A stretch of 28,530 nucleotides of DNA from a virus: IMG/VR virus record IMGVR_UViG_3300030202_001904, positions 1-28,530 of that record; one strand, written 5' to 3'. The stretch's first letter is position 1, and the number at the start of each line of letters is the position of its first letter. Positions 1 through 4,397 of this stretch are shown piece by piece. The notes below the pieces were generated by a model. The model did no database searches and was not told the origin of the DNA. It saw only the letters and a program-made list of their open reading frames with translations. The position numbers and the translations under genes are program-made.

Positions 1-125
1 TTCGTTCCTTCTTGATGATCTCTTTCCGCTAGTTCTTCTATTTGTTGAGCCAACACTTGTTGTACTGGATCAACTTTATATTCCTTAGTTTGCCTAAGCT
101 CATTCATTGTTCTTTTCTTCGCCAT
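1..125 (-). CDS. Hypothetical small protein, cut by the window edge
   Basis: The reading frame starts at the ATG at 123-125 and is still open at the left edge after 41 codons. The visible peptide begins MAKKRTMNELRQTKEY and is charged and probably helical. Its first 26 bases overlap the end of the upstream gene (100-228) in another frame, as is common in this tightly packed leftward array. I do not recognise a family. Most of the protein may lie outside the window. Confidence 0.6.
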   Translation of the reverse strand, partial: MAKKRTMNELRQTKEYKVDPVQQVLAQQIEELAERDHQEGT

Positions 126-228
126 AATTCTTGTGTTTAGTTTTACGTGTATATTTTTTTTTATTTTTTTCTACTGAAGGACGCATAGCATCATATATTT
201 CCTTCATTGTTACTTTAATTTTTTGCAT
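100..228 (-). CDS. Hypothetical basic 42-residue protein
   Basis: The ORF runs from ATG 226-228 to TGA at 100-102. The peptide starts MQKIKVTMKEIYDAMRPSVE and continues with a lysine-rich stretch, so it is strongly basic and could bind nucleic acid, although no domain is visible. It overlaps the end of the upstream membrane peptide (stop at 210-212) and the start of the downstream gene. These stop/start overlaps are the main reason to believe it is translated. Function unknown. Confidence 0.5.
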   Translation of the reverse strand: MQKIKVTMKEIYDAMRPSVEKNKKKYTRKTKHKNYGEEKNNE

Positions 229-314
229 AAGTATCTTATTAGTTCATATGTTAGTATAAATGGACTCATAATTATGCCAACTAGAGCAATTATAGTATCT
301 CTTATTATTTCCAT
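210..314 (-). CDS. Small single-pass membrane peptide, 34 residues
   Basis: From the ATG at 312-314 the peptide reads MEIIRDTIIALVGIIMSPF, then a basic C-terminus ending KKLK. One hydrophobic segment (about residues 7-22) with a positive tail predicts an inner-membrane peptide. The frame stays open upstream to a GTG at 449. I prefer the short start because the extension translates a tRNA-like segment and reads GSNPLSRS, the kind of peptide obtained when a tRNA T arm is translated by mistake. Function unknown. Confidence 0.45.
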   Translation of the reverse strand: MEIIRDTIIALVGIIMSPFILTYELIRYLCKKLK

Positions 315-316
315 AG

Positions 317-419
317 AGCGAGAGAGAGGATTCGAACCTCTCATGTCTAGAACAGTCGAACTAATAGAGTCTAATACGTGAATTAACACCTTCTTTCTTT
401 TTAGTTCACCTGACCTCGC
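317..419 (-). other. tRNA-like element: clear T arm, degenerate remainder
   Basis: On the minus strand there is a perfect T arm: stem AGAGG/CCTCT (341-337 and 329-325) around the seven-base loop TTCGAAT. It is followed by CTCTCGC and T, as in an acceptor 3' strand plus discriminator. GCGAGG (419-414) can pair with that strand over six positions (one a G-T). The enclosed 103 bases are longer than a normal tRNA, and I could not fold a convincing D arm or choose an anticodon. It may be a decayed phage tRNA, or a tRNA 3' fragment of the kind found in attachment sites. No integrase gene is visible. Confidence 0.35.
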
Positions 420-426
420 TGTCCAA

Positions 427-444
427 GCTAAGCCGTCACTTAGC
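427..444 (-). terminator. Hairpin after the 496-633 gene, possible terminator
   Basis: GCTAAG (427-432) and CTTAGC (439-444) form a perfect six-base-pair stem with a six-base loop. It lies about 50 bases downstream of the stop of the leftward gene 496-633, in a gene-free stretch (420-495). No clear T tract follows on the minus strand, so termination is only a guess. It could instead be part of the adjacent tRNA-like RNA. Confidence 0.2.
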
Positions 445-495
445 CCCACTGTTTTTCTTCGTCACCGCTACGACACGATGTGTGGAAGTCGTGGT

Positions 496-633
496 TTAGT
501 TTAGTATGTAAGTTAAACCTTTGAAGTTGAACCATGAGTTCATCTCGTTAGGTAGTTCACCTATTTCATACCCTTTTACTTTTACACCATCTAGCTTGAT
601 TGTGTTCTTGTTGATTATTTTTATTGTTTTCAT
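496..633 (-). CDS. Hypothetical 45-residue protein
   Basis: The peptide starts MKTIKIINKNTIKLDGVKV and ends LTYILN. Alternating hydrophobic residues suggest a small beta-rich fold. It sits directly behind promoter unit 640-671. The predicted transcription start would fall within a few bases of the ATG (631-633), so the message may be almost leaderless. It is the last clear gene before the tRNA-like segment. No family recognised. Confidence 0.55.
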   Translation of the reverse strand: MKTIKIINKNTIKLDGVKVKGYEIGELPNEMNSWFNFKGLTYILN

Positions 634-639
634 ATTAAT

Positions 640-671
640 ATTATCTTTAAGTGATCGTATTTAGTTTGTAA
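640..671 (-). promoter_or_regulatory. Repeated leftward promoter unit, copy 1
   Basis: Read on the minus strand it has TTACAA (671-666), then the conserved spacer core TAAATACGA, then TAAAGATAAT (649-640). Five other copies in this arm have exactly the same 26-base offset between the two boxes. It lies just upstream of the gene 496-633. The boxes resemble a sigma70-like -35/-10 pair more than the usual Bacteroidota TTTG / TAnnTTTG pair. Confidence 0.65.
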
Positions 672-675
672 TTTG

Positions 676-789
676 TTATATTCCTAAGCATTCTGCGATG
701 TGGTCTTTAACCCATTCTTGCTCAAGAACGCCTAATTGATAGTAATCCATACCGAATTCATCATTTGCTACTAAGTCTTTCATTTCCAT
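676..789 (-). CDS. Hypothetical acidic 37-residue protein
   Basis: The ORF starts at ATG 787-789. The peptide begins MEMKDLVANDEFGMDYYQLG and continues with LEQEWVKDH and AECLGI. It is acidic, aromatic-rich and short. It stops just before promoter copy 1 and follows the gene 793-924 after a three-base gap, so the two are probably cotranscribed. I do not recognise a family. Confidence 0.5.
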   Translation of the reverse strand: MEMKDLVANDEFGMDYYQLGVLEQEWVKDHIAECLGI

Positions 790-792
790 AGT

Positions 793-924
793 TTATTTAT
801 TAATTAATTTTCTTACTTGTGCCCCAAATTCTTGATCATTGGAGTACTTTATTGCTAATTCATTTACTTGTAACCATCTCAACTTAGTGATAGTTTCATA
901 ATCTTGCTCAGTTAAATCAAACAT
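793..924 (-). CDS. Hypothetical 43-residue protein
   Basis: It starts at ATG 922-924, which overlaps the last eight bases of the gene 917-1090. The peptide MFDLTEQDYETITKLRWL continues as an amphipathic helix and ends RKLINK. It is a compact, mostly helical, charged small protein. The overlap with the upstream gene supports translational coupling. Function unknown. Confidence 0.5.
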   Translation of the reverse strand: MFDLTEQDYETITKLRWLQVNELAIKYSNDQEFGAQVRKLINK

Positions 925-1090
925 GAGCGGTATAATTAGGGTCGATTAATAACTCACCTTCAAATATTTTCCTTGCTTGGTTGTGAGCGTATTGCCACTT
1001 TTGAGTTTCTGTACCACAGTTCTGTGTAGTACCATAGTATCCGGCTAAGATATCTTTTGTTATAGCCTCTATTTTTTGTATTTCAGTCAT
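917..1090 (-). CDS. Hypothetical 57-residue protein
   Basis: The ORF starts at ATG 1088-1090, overlapping the stop of the upstream gene (1087-1320) in an ATGA arrangement. The peptide begins MTEIQKIEAITKDILAGYYG and contains an NCG motif followed by aromatic and amide residues (WQYAHNQA). It is probably helical. Coupling at both ends places it in a run of overlapping genes from 1713 to 676. No function assigned. Confidence 0.55.
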   Translation of the reverse strand: MTEIQKIEAITKDILAGYYGTTQNCGTETQKWQYAHNQARKIFEGELLIDPNYTAHV

Positions 1091-1320
1091 ATTTTTCCGT
1101 AGTTTTTAGTAAAGAATACTGACTCGCCGTCTTCATCTTCTTCAATTATTTCATCTATCTTATATTCTAGATCTAAGTATTCTCTACATAAATCTAACAT
1201 CTTGATTGCTGCGTCCATTTCTGTTCCGCCATTTTCTAGTTCACCTTCTTCAAGTGCCCATACACAATCTCTTAAATCTCTTGCAGTGTTTTCAAACCTG
1301 CAGTAACTCATATTACTCAT
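1087..1320 (-). CDS. Conserved phage hypothetical protein with MSYCRFEN N-terminus
   Basis: This 77-residue protein contains the motif MSYCRFENT near its start, then a conserved-looking DLRDCVWALEEGELE and an acidic C-terminal half. Small proteins opening with MSYCRFEN recur in phage genomes as unknowns; this is from memory, not a search. Translation could start at either ATG (1318-1320, or 1309-1311 at the MSYCRF motif). The upstream one overlaps the previous gene's stop as ATGA, so I use it. Three cysteines are present, but no metal motif is evident. Confidence 0.65.
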   Translation of the reverse strand: MSNMSYCRFENTARDLRDCVWALEEGELENGGTEMDAAIKMLDLCREYLDLEYKIDEIIEEDEDGESVFFTKNYGKI

Positions 1321-1469
1321 TTCTTTTTACTTTTTAATTCGTTAATCACATTTTTCAAGTGGTGAATCTCACTTTGGCACTTTTTCATTTCTGCCTTCAT
1401 CTTTCTATCTTGGTAGAACTGATTCCAAGAATATAGTTTTTGTAGTTCTTTAATTTTATTTGCTATCAT
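1317..1469 (-). CDS. Hypothetical basic coiled-coil protein, 50 residues
   Basis: The peptide starts MIANKIKELQKLYSWNQFYQ and ends ELKSKKK. Heptad-like spacing of hydrophobic residues over most of its length suggests a short coiled coil, and the tail is lysine-rich. It overlaps its upstream neighbour (1456-1713) by 14 bases and its downstream neighbour by ATGA. Probably an oligomerising or DNA-associated accessory factor, but this is inference only. Confidence 0.55.
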   Translation of the reverse strand: MIANKIKELQKLYSWNQFYQDRKMKAEMKKCQSEIHHLKNVINELKSKKK

Positions 1470-1713
1470 TATATACTTTTATTTTGTTTAGCAACTCGTC
1501 TATTTCTTCGTTTGGAAAGGTAGAATAGACCTCGCCTACCTTATTACTTACATAGTCGTAAGTGAATTCGTTTGGTGAAACAGCATAATCACTTAGTTGA
1601 AGTTCACGTGGTGACCATCCATAAGGACTTTTACGAACACTATAAACAGAAAGTTTAAGGTTACCAGTGTCATAGATTATTGCTTCGAGGTATTTAGTGT
1701 GTATGTATTTCAT
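1456..1713 (-). CDS. Hypothetical 85-residue protein, first gene behind promoter copy 2
   Basis: The protein begins MKYIHTKYLEAIIYDTGNL and carries a beta-rich N-terminal half, a WSPREL segment, and a helical C-terminus (EEIDELLNKIKVY). It is the longest gene of the leftward array. It lies immediately downstream of promoter unit 1725-1756, with a predicted leader of only a few bases before ATG 1711-1713. It leads the overlapping gene run down to 676. No family recognised. Confidence 0.6.
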   Translation of the reverse strand: MKYIHTKYLEAIIYDTGNLKLSVYSVRKSPYGWSPRELQLSDYAVSPNEFTYDYVSNKVGEVYSTFPNEEIDELLNKIKVYNDSK

Positions 1714-1724
1714 TTATTTATTAT

Positions 1725-1756
1725 ATTATCTTTACTTAATCGTATTTAGTTTGTAA
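1725..1756 (-). promoter_or_regulatory. Repeated leftward promoter unit, copy 2
   Basis: The minus strand shows TTACAA (1756-1751), spacer core TAAATACGA, and TAAAGATAAT (1734-1725), with the same 26-base offset as the other copies. It overlaps the last codons of the gene 1746-1976 and faces the gene 1456-1713. The implied transcript starts almost at the ATG. Confidence 0.65.
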
Positions 1757-1976
1757 AATATATATTATAGTATTTAATTAATATATCTTGTTCAACATTT
1801 AACTCTTCCCATTCTAACATGAGTTCTAGAGTTTGTTCTTTAGTTAGATTACCTTGATTTAGATCTTCAATAATCCACTCTTTTTTATCACCTAAGAGAG
1901 TTATACTCTCACCCATCTCATACTTAACATCAGAAACATTAGTCAATGAAGCGAGAGTTATCCATAGTTTTATCAT
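1746..1976 (-). CDS. Hypothetical acidic 76-residue protein
   Basis: The ORF begins MIKLWITLASLTNVSDVKYE and continues with an acidic, leucine-rich helical segment (LELMLEWEELNVEQD). Its hydrophobic first 12 residues are too short for a membrane span. The 3' end overlaps promoter copy 2, so coding and regulatory information share these bases. A later ATG at residue 21 is possible, but the upstream start has the usual CATAGTTTA-type context on the plus strand. Function unknown. Confidence 0.55.
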   Translation of the reverse strand: MIKLWITLASLTNVSDVKYEMGESITLLGDKKEWIIEDLNQGNLTKEQTLELMLEWEELNVEQDILIKYYNIYFTN

Positions 1977-1979
1977 AGT

Positions 1980-2060
1980 TTAACAAGATTGTGTACAACA
2001 AGTGATTATTAGTGTTACTATTATAAATAGTGATGCGATTAGTTTTTCTTTTAAATTCAT
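1980..2060 (-). CDS. Tiny lipoprotein-like peptide, 26 residues
   Basis: The peptide starts MNLKEKLIASLFIIVTLIIT and ends CCTQSC. A positively charged start, a hydrophobic core and a small residue before cysteine resemble a signal peptide with a lipobox (IITC), as in minimal lipoproteins. A processed product would be only about six residues. It could instead be a small membrane toxin or lysis-type peptide. It sits in a three-base gap behind the gene 1746-1976 on the transcript path. Too short for certainty. Confidence 0.4.
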   Translation of the reverse strand: MNLKEKLIASLFIIVTLIITCCTQSC

Positions 2061-2078
2061 ATTATTTAATTTTATTGT

Positions 2079-2273
2079 TTATAGTATTTGACTTAGTATT
2101 TCATAATGGTCGTCTTGTTGAGACTTACTTAGTTCAAGGAATTTACCTTGAGCTTTATAGCCATGAAGATGGTTTATAATTTGCTGTTCGAGTTCAGCTT
2201 TATTTACTGTCTTTTCCATTTCTGCGAATGCTTTAGACCATGACCAATTACTTGGTGAGTTAGGATTATACAT
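2079..2273 (-). CDS. Hypothetical helical 64-residue protein
   Basis: It begins MYNPNSPSNWSWSKAFAEME, with a tryptophan-rich N-terminus followed by helices (VNKAELEQQIINHLHGYKAQ). The start codon at 2271-2273 carries the exact AATAACTATG context shared by several genes in this arm, which supports the start. A DNA- or protein-binding helical bundle is plausible, but nothing specific is recognisable. Confidence 0.6.
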   Translation of the reverse strand: MYNPNSPSNWSWSKAFAEMEKTVNKAELEQQIINHLHGYKAQGKFLELSKSQQDDHYEILSQIL

Positions 2274-2275
2274 AG

Positions 2276-2368
2276 TTATTTATTTTTATTATTTTCAGTG
2301 TATTGAAGACTTTCTTCAATCTCTTTAATTAGTTGCCAGTGTTCTGGATTATTCATACTTAGTTCCAT
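2276..2368 (-). CDS. Hypothetical 30-residue peptide
   Basis: The peptide is MELSMNNPEHWQLIKEIEES followed by an asparagine/lysine-rich tail. It starts at 2366-2368 with a context one base different from AATAACTATG, and ends at 2276, two bases from the next gene. Tight spacing on both sides and the shared start context are the only support. An internal ATG at codon 5 is also possible. Confidence 0.4.
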   Translation of the reverse strand: MELSMNNPEHWQLIKEIEESLQYTENNKNK

Positions 2369-2370
2369 AG

Positions 2371-2529
2371 TTATATTTTATTTACTTTATAAACACATTT
2401 AGTGATGTCGATATCTACTTCTTCAAGAAAGTCGATGAAGTCATTAGTTAGTTTAGGTGAGTTATTATATTGATAAGTAGTTTCACCGTCAGGTAGTGTG
2501 ATCTCGAATTCATAGTCAAAGTTATTCAT
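2371..2529 (-). CDS. Hypothetical acidic 52-residue protein
   Basis: The protein starts MNNFDYEFEITLPDGETTYQ and ends CVYKVNKI. Two beta strands flank an acidic helical stretch (LTNDFIDFLEEVD). The N-terminal strand-turn-strand resembles the FTNKKGESFTY part of the B-family proteins at 2724-2963 and 3549-3761, though too weakly to claim homology. It starts in an exact AATAACTATG context and overlaps the gene 2522-2650 by eight bases. Confidence 0.55.
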   Translation of the reverse strand: MNNFDYEFEITLPDGETTYQYNNSPKLTNDFIDFLEEVDIDITKCVYKVNKI

Positions 2530-2650
2530 AGTTATTTTTTTTATAGTTATTAAATTCTTTTTTAATCATCATTAGTTGTTTGATGGTTATTGGAGTCATA
2601 TCAAAGACTTTCTTTGAAAACTCTTGTAGTACTTTTACTTCATTATACAT
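2522..2650 (-). CDS. Hypothetical 42-residue helical protein
   Basis: The peptide begins MYNEVKVLQEFSKKVFDMTP, then ITIKQLMMIKKEFNNY and a basic tail. It probably forms two helices. The start at 2648-2650 has the exact AATAACTATG context. A 73-base gap with weak hairpins (2651-2723) separates it from the upstream B' gene. Function unknown. Confidence 0.5.
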   Translation of the reverse strand: MYNEVKVLQEFSKKVFDMTPITIKQLMMIKKEFNNYKKNNYE

Positions 2651-2723
2651 AGTTATTATTATTATTTGTTTAAGACTACCTCTCGGAAGTAGTTTCGAGT
2701 ATTAAACTCTCATCAGTTAAACT

Positions 2724-2963
2724 TTACTCAGTTATTTCACTTAATTCTCTACAAAACTTAGGTACAATATTTGAGTTAGTATAAGATTTATACTCTTGAA
2801 AACACTTCATATTTTCAAACTTTTCTTGATATGTTGAGTAAATCTCATCATGATCATAAGTATAAGTTATGTTTTTAGAGTTAGTAAAAGTGATTATTGT
2901 ATTTTCACCGATTAAAGATTTTCTTATTACAAATCTTTTTGTTGTTAATTTAGAATTTTTCAT
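2724..2963 (-). CDS. Family B paralogue (B'), 79-residue unknown protein
   Basis: This protein is clearly homologous to the gene 3549-3761. Both share a TKxRF(I/V)I start, S-L-(I/L)-G-x-N-x-IITFTN, a TY(D/N)HD motif, a conserved MxCFxxY and YTN(S/T)N near the C-terminus. The conserved strands suggest a small beta-rich domain with a helical centre. It starts in an AATAACTATG context about 40 bases downstream of promoter copy 3. The C-terminus extends further than its paralogue (ending ELSEITE). It has no family I can name; an early host-takeover role is inferred from position only. Confidence 0.65.
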   Translation of the reverse strand: MKNSKLTTKRFVIRKSLIGENTIITFTNSKNITYTYDHDEIYSTYQEKFENMKCFQEYKSYTNSNIVPKFCRELSEITE

Positions 2964-3008
2964 AGTTATTATTTATTTATTTATTATTAATTTAGTTTAG
3001 TTATATAT

Positions 3009-3040
3009 ATTATCTTTACTTGTTCGTATTTACATTGTAA
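3009..3040 (-). promoter_or_regulatory. Repeated leftward promoter unit, copy 3
   Basis: The minus strand has TTACAA (3040-3035), TAAATACGA, and TAAAGATAAT (3018-3009), with the same geometry as the other five. It overlaps the 3' end of the small membrane gene 3030-3137 and drives the B' gene 2724-2963. Confidence 0.65.
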
Positions 3041-3137
3041 CATAGTCAATTACTATTATTACACAAAATATTATTACCATATACATTAATACTTCTTTTG
3101 CAGTTTCTTCTTCAGTTTTATTATTATATTTATTCAT
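3030..3137 (-). CDS. Small single-pass membrane protein, 35 residues
   Basis: The peptide has a polar, acidic N-terminus (MNKYNNKTEEETAKE) followed by one strongly hydrophobic segment (VLMYMVIIFCVIIVI) and a short DYVTM tail. This predicts a single transmembrane span. It lies between the decayed ORF 3176-3292 and the B' gene, and its last codons overlap promoter copy 3. No homologue recognised. Its role could be membrane-targeted, such as superinfection exclusion, but there is no direct support. Confidence 0.45.
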   Translation of the reverse strand: MNKYNNKTEEETAKEVLMYMVIIFCVIIVIDYVTM

Positions 3138-3175
3138 AAGTTAAATTATTAGTTATTAGTTAGTTAGGTGTAAGA

Positions 3176-3292
3176 TCATATATTCATATTATTTATACTC
3201 ACTAAAGTATGATCATCAACTATGAGTGTATATTTGTTTACTTATTTATTTGAGTGTGTAAGCTTAACACTTGATATCTCAATAACTTACAT
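3176..3292 (-). pseudogene. Decayed ORF with start-stop (ATG TAA)
   Basis: An exact AATAACTATG start context ends at 3290, but the ATG is followed directly by TAA. Ignoring that stop and a second TAA at codon 17, the frame reads VIEISSVKLTHSNK then VNKYTLIVDDHTLVSINNM and ends at TGA 3176-3178. The residue mix looks protein-like rather than random. It could be a gene inactivated by two point changes, or a deliberate start-stop element. The surrounding 3138-3331 has no other ORF. Confidence 0.35.
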
Positions 3293-3323
3293 AGTTATTA
3301 AATATATATTACTTATTTAAGTG

Positions 3324-3343
3324 TATAAAGATTATTCTTTATA
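3324..3343 (-). terminator. Hairpin at the end of the A' gene
   Basis: TATAAAG (3324-3330) and CTTTATA (3337-3343) form a perfect seven-base-pair AT-rich stem with a six-base loop, spanning the stop codon of the gene 3332-3481. It could stabilise or end the A' message. The low GC and missing T tract make terminator function doubtful. Confidence 0.2.
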
Positions 3344-3481
3344 ATCAGGTAAATCATTATGTAATTTCATGAAGTGATCATGATTTGGATGATTAGTATA
3401 GTGCATACCTTTTTGAAGCATGTCATATAAAGAAGTTAATTCTTTTAATTCTTTATTTGTTAGTTTATTAAATTTATTCAT
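3332..3481 (-). CDS. Family A paralogue (A'), 49-residue unknown protein
   Basis: The protein begins MNKFNKLTNKELKELTSLYD and shares with the gene 3851-3991 the pattern SLY-acid-ML, the exact HYTNHP motif, then H, FM, HN and LP-x-YK. By eye about half of 42 aligned residues are identical. Several conserved histidines (HYTNHP, H) could bind metal, but this is speculative. It sits behind its own promoter (copy 4) and precedes the decayed ORF. No family recognised. Confidence 0.6.
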   Translation of the reverse strand: MNKFNKLTNKELKELTSLYDMLQKGMHYTNHPNHDHFMKLHNDLPDYKE

Positions 3482-3508
3482 AATTATTATTTTATTAGTT
3501 ATATTTAT

Positions 3509-3540
3509 ATTATCTTAAGTTAGTCGTATTTAGTTTGCAA
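3509..3540 (-). promoter_or_regulatory. Repeated leftward promoter unit, copy 4
   Basis: The minus strand has TTGCAA (3540-3535), TAAATACGA, and TTAAGATAAT (3518-3509). It lies eight bases beyond the stop of the B gene 3549-3761 and faces the A' gene 3332-3481. TTGCAA differs from the -35 consensus TTGACA at two positions. Confidence 0.65.
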
Positions 3541-3548
3541 ATGAGCTA

Positions 3549-3761
3549 TTATATAGCCCATTTTGGTAATTTATTAGTATTTGTATAATTGCCATATTTA
3601 ATGAAGCAATTCATTGATAGTAATAGTGATTGATTTTTAGCAAATACTTGATCATGATTGTATGTAAATGATTCGCCTTTTTTATTAGTGAATGTAATGA
3701 TAGCATTTTTGCCAAGTAAAGAGTTAGAGATGATAAAACGAGTTTTAGTTAAAGTATTCAT
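3549..3761 (-). CDS. Family B paralogue (B), 70-residue unknown protein
   Basis: It starts MNTLTKTRFIISNSLLGKNA and carries the same motifs as the gene 2724-2963 (IITFTN, TYNHD, MxCFxxY, YTNTN). It ends earlier (KLPKWAI), so the C-terminal tail of the other copy is extra. Each B copy follows an A copy in the array, with its own promoter (here copy 5). The sequence divergence suggests an old duplication retained under selection. Function unknown. Confidence 0.65.
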   Translation of the reverse strand: MNTLTKTRFIISNSLLGKNAIITFTNKKGESFTYNHDQVFAKNQSLLLSMNCFIKYGNYTNTNKLPKWAI

Positions 3762-3810
3762 AATGTTTATTTTTTATTAGTTATTAATTAGTTATTTAGT
3801 TTATATATAT

Positions 3811-3842
3811 ATTATCTTATATAAGTCGTATTTAGTTTGTAA
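3811..3842 (-). promoter_or_regulatory. Repeated leftward promoter unit, copy 5
   Basis: The minus strand has TTACAA (3842-3837), TAAATACGA, and ATAAGATAAT (3820-3811). It lies eight bases beyond the stop of the A gene 3851-3991 and faces the B gene 3549-3761 with a roughly 40-base leader. Confidence 0.65.
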
Positions 3843-3850
3843 GTAATGAA

Positions 3851-3991
3851 TTAGCTTTTATAATTAGGTAATTCATTATGAGCTTGCATAAATTTATAAT
3901 GCATTGGATGATTTGTATAATGCCATTTTAAAGTTAGCATTTCGTAAAGAGATTTAATTTCGTTTTTTTGAATTTTAGTTAAAGATTTCAT
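3851..3991 (-). CDS. Family A paralogue (A), 46-residue unknown protein
   Basis: The peptide starts MKSLTKIQKNEIKSLYEMLT and contains HYTNHP, FMQ, HNELPNYK. It matches the A' protein at 3332-3481 along nearly its whole length. It is the first gene of the leftward transcript, behind promoter copy 6, and is therefore probably among the earliest expressed. It is probably helical with a histidine-rich central loop. No family recognised. Confidence 0.6.
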   Translation of the reverse strand: MKSLTKIQKNEIKSLYEMLTLKWHYTNHPMHYKFMQAHNELPNYKS

Positions 3992-4044
3992 ATTATTTAT
4001 ATTTAAGTTATTATTATTATTAGCTTTGTTGCTTATATATATAT

Positions 4045-4076
4045 ATTATCTTAAACGAGTCGTATTTACATTGCAA
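4045..4076 (-). promoter_or_regulatory. Repeated leftward promoter unit, copy 6 (outermost)
   Basis: The minus strand has TTGCAA (4076-4071), TAAATACGA, and TTAAGATAAT (4054-4045). It is the rightmost copy, at the edge of the divergent region, and drives the A gene and possibly the whole leftward array. Confidence 0.65.
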
Positions 4077-4397
4077 GTAATATGTGAATAGTAATATGTA
4101 AAAGGCCTACGCAATAAAATATCGAAAACGTAAAAATTTATAAAATAAAAATATAAAACAAGGGGGACCCATAAAATTAAAATGCGTTTTGTTTATGAAA
4201 TACAAAATTATATTGCAGGGGGTAACCCTATACTTCTCAACATCTAATACTTTTCTAAATATAGTGACATTAGGCTCTTAATAAAGTAGGTAAGGGGCTA
4301 TTGTCACACTGTGTAGTTTTGGTGTATATATGTAAATATAAGTAAAAACATGTGAATAAGTAATAATATACAAAAATATTTAAAAAAAGACAATAAA
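4077..4397. other. Divergent gene-free region between leftward and rightward blocks
   Basis: No ORF of note is found here. The region separates the leftward small-gene array from the rightward late block. It holds two G-runs against C-runs (a GGGGGACCC segment near 4162 and GGGT-A-ACCC near 4220) and a spaced inverted pair GTGACA (4264-4269) / TGTCAC (4302-4307). It must contain rightward transcription signals. It could also hold a regulator binding site or origin, for which I see no specific evidence. Confidence 0.5.
4314..4321 (+). promoter_or_regulatory. Candidate rightward promoter -7 box
   Basis: TAGTTTTG matches the Bacteroidota -7 consensus TAnnTTTG exactly and lies about 77 bases before the first late gene. 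No TTTG or TTG box occurs at the usual 19-21 base spacing upstream (the nearest TTG is only ten bases away). The site may therefore need an activator or phage factor, or may be chance. Confidence 0.3.

Noticed and set aside
315-449. Long start (GTG 447-449) for the small membrane ORF
   Set aside because: The extension translates the tRNA-like T arm into GSNPLSRS and lacks the usual ATG and A-rich leader. The ATG at 312-314 is preferred.
317-490. tmRNA instead of a tRNA remnant
   Set aside because: The T arm and TTCGAAT loop fit, but there is no GGGGCTG-type 5' end, no tag-peptide frame and no matching 3' end. The acceptor pairing lies only about 100 bases away.
4160-4230. GGGGGACCC and GGGTAACCC segments as phage origin or terminator
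   Set aside because: The inverted pairs are only three to four bases and no A/T-rich unwinding feature or replication gene is linked. They are mentioned only as part of the divergent region.
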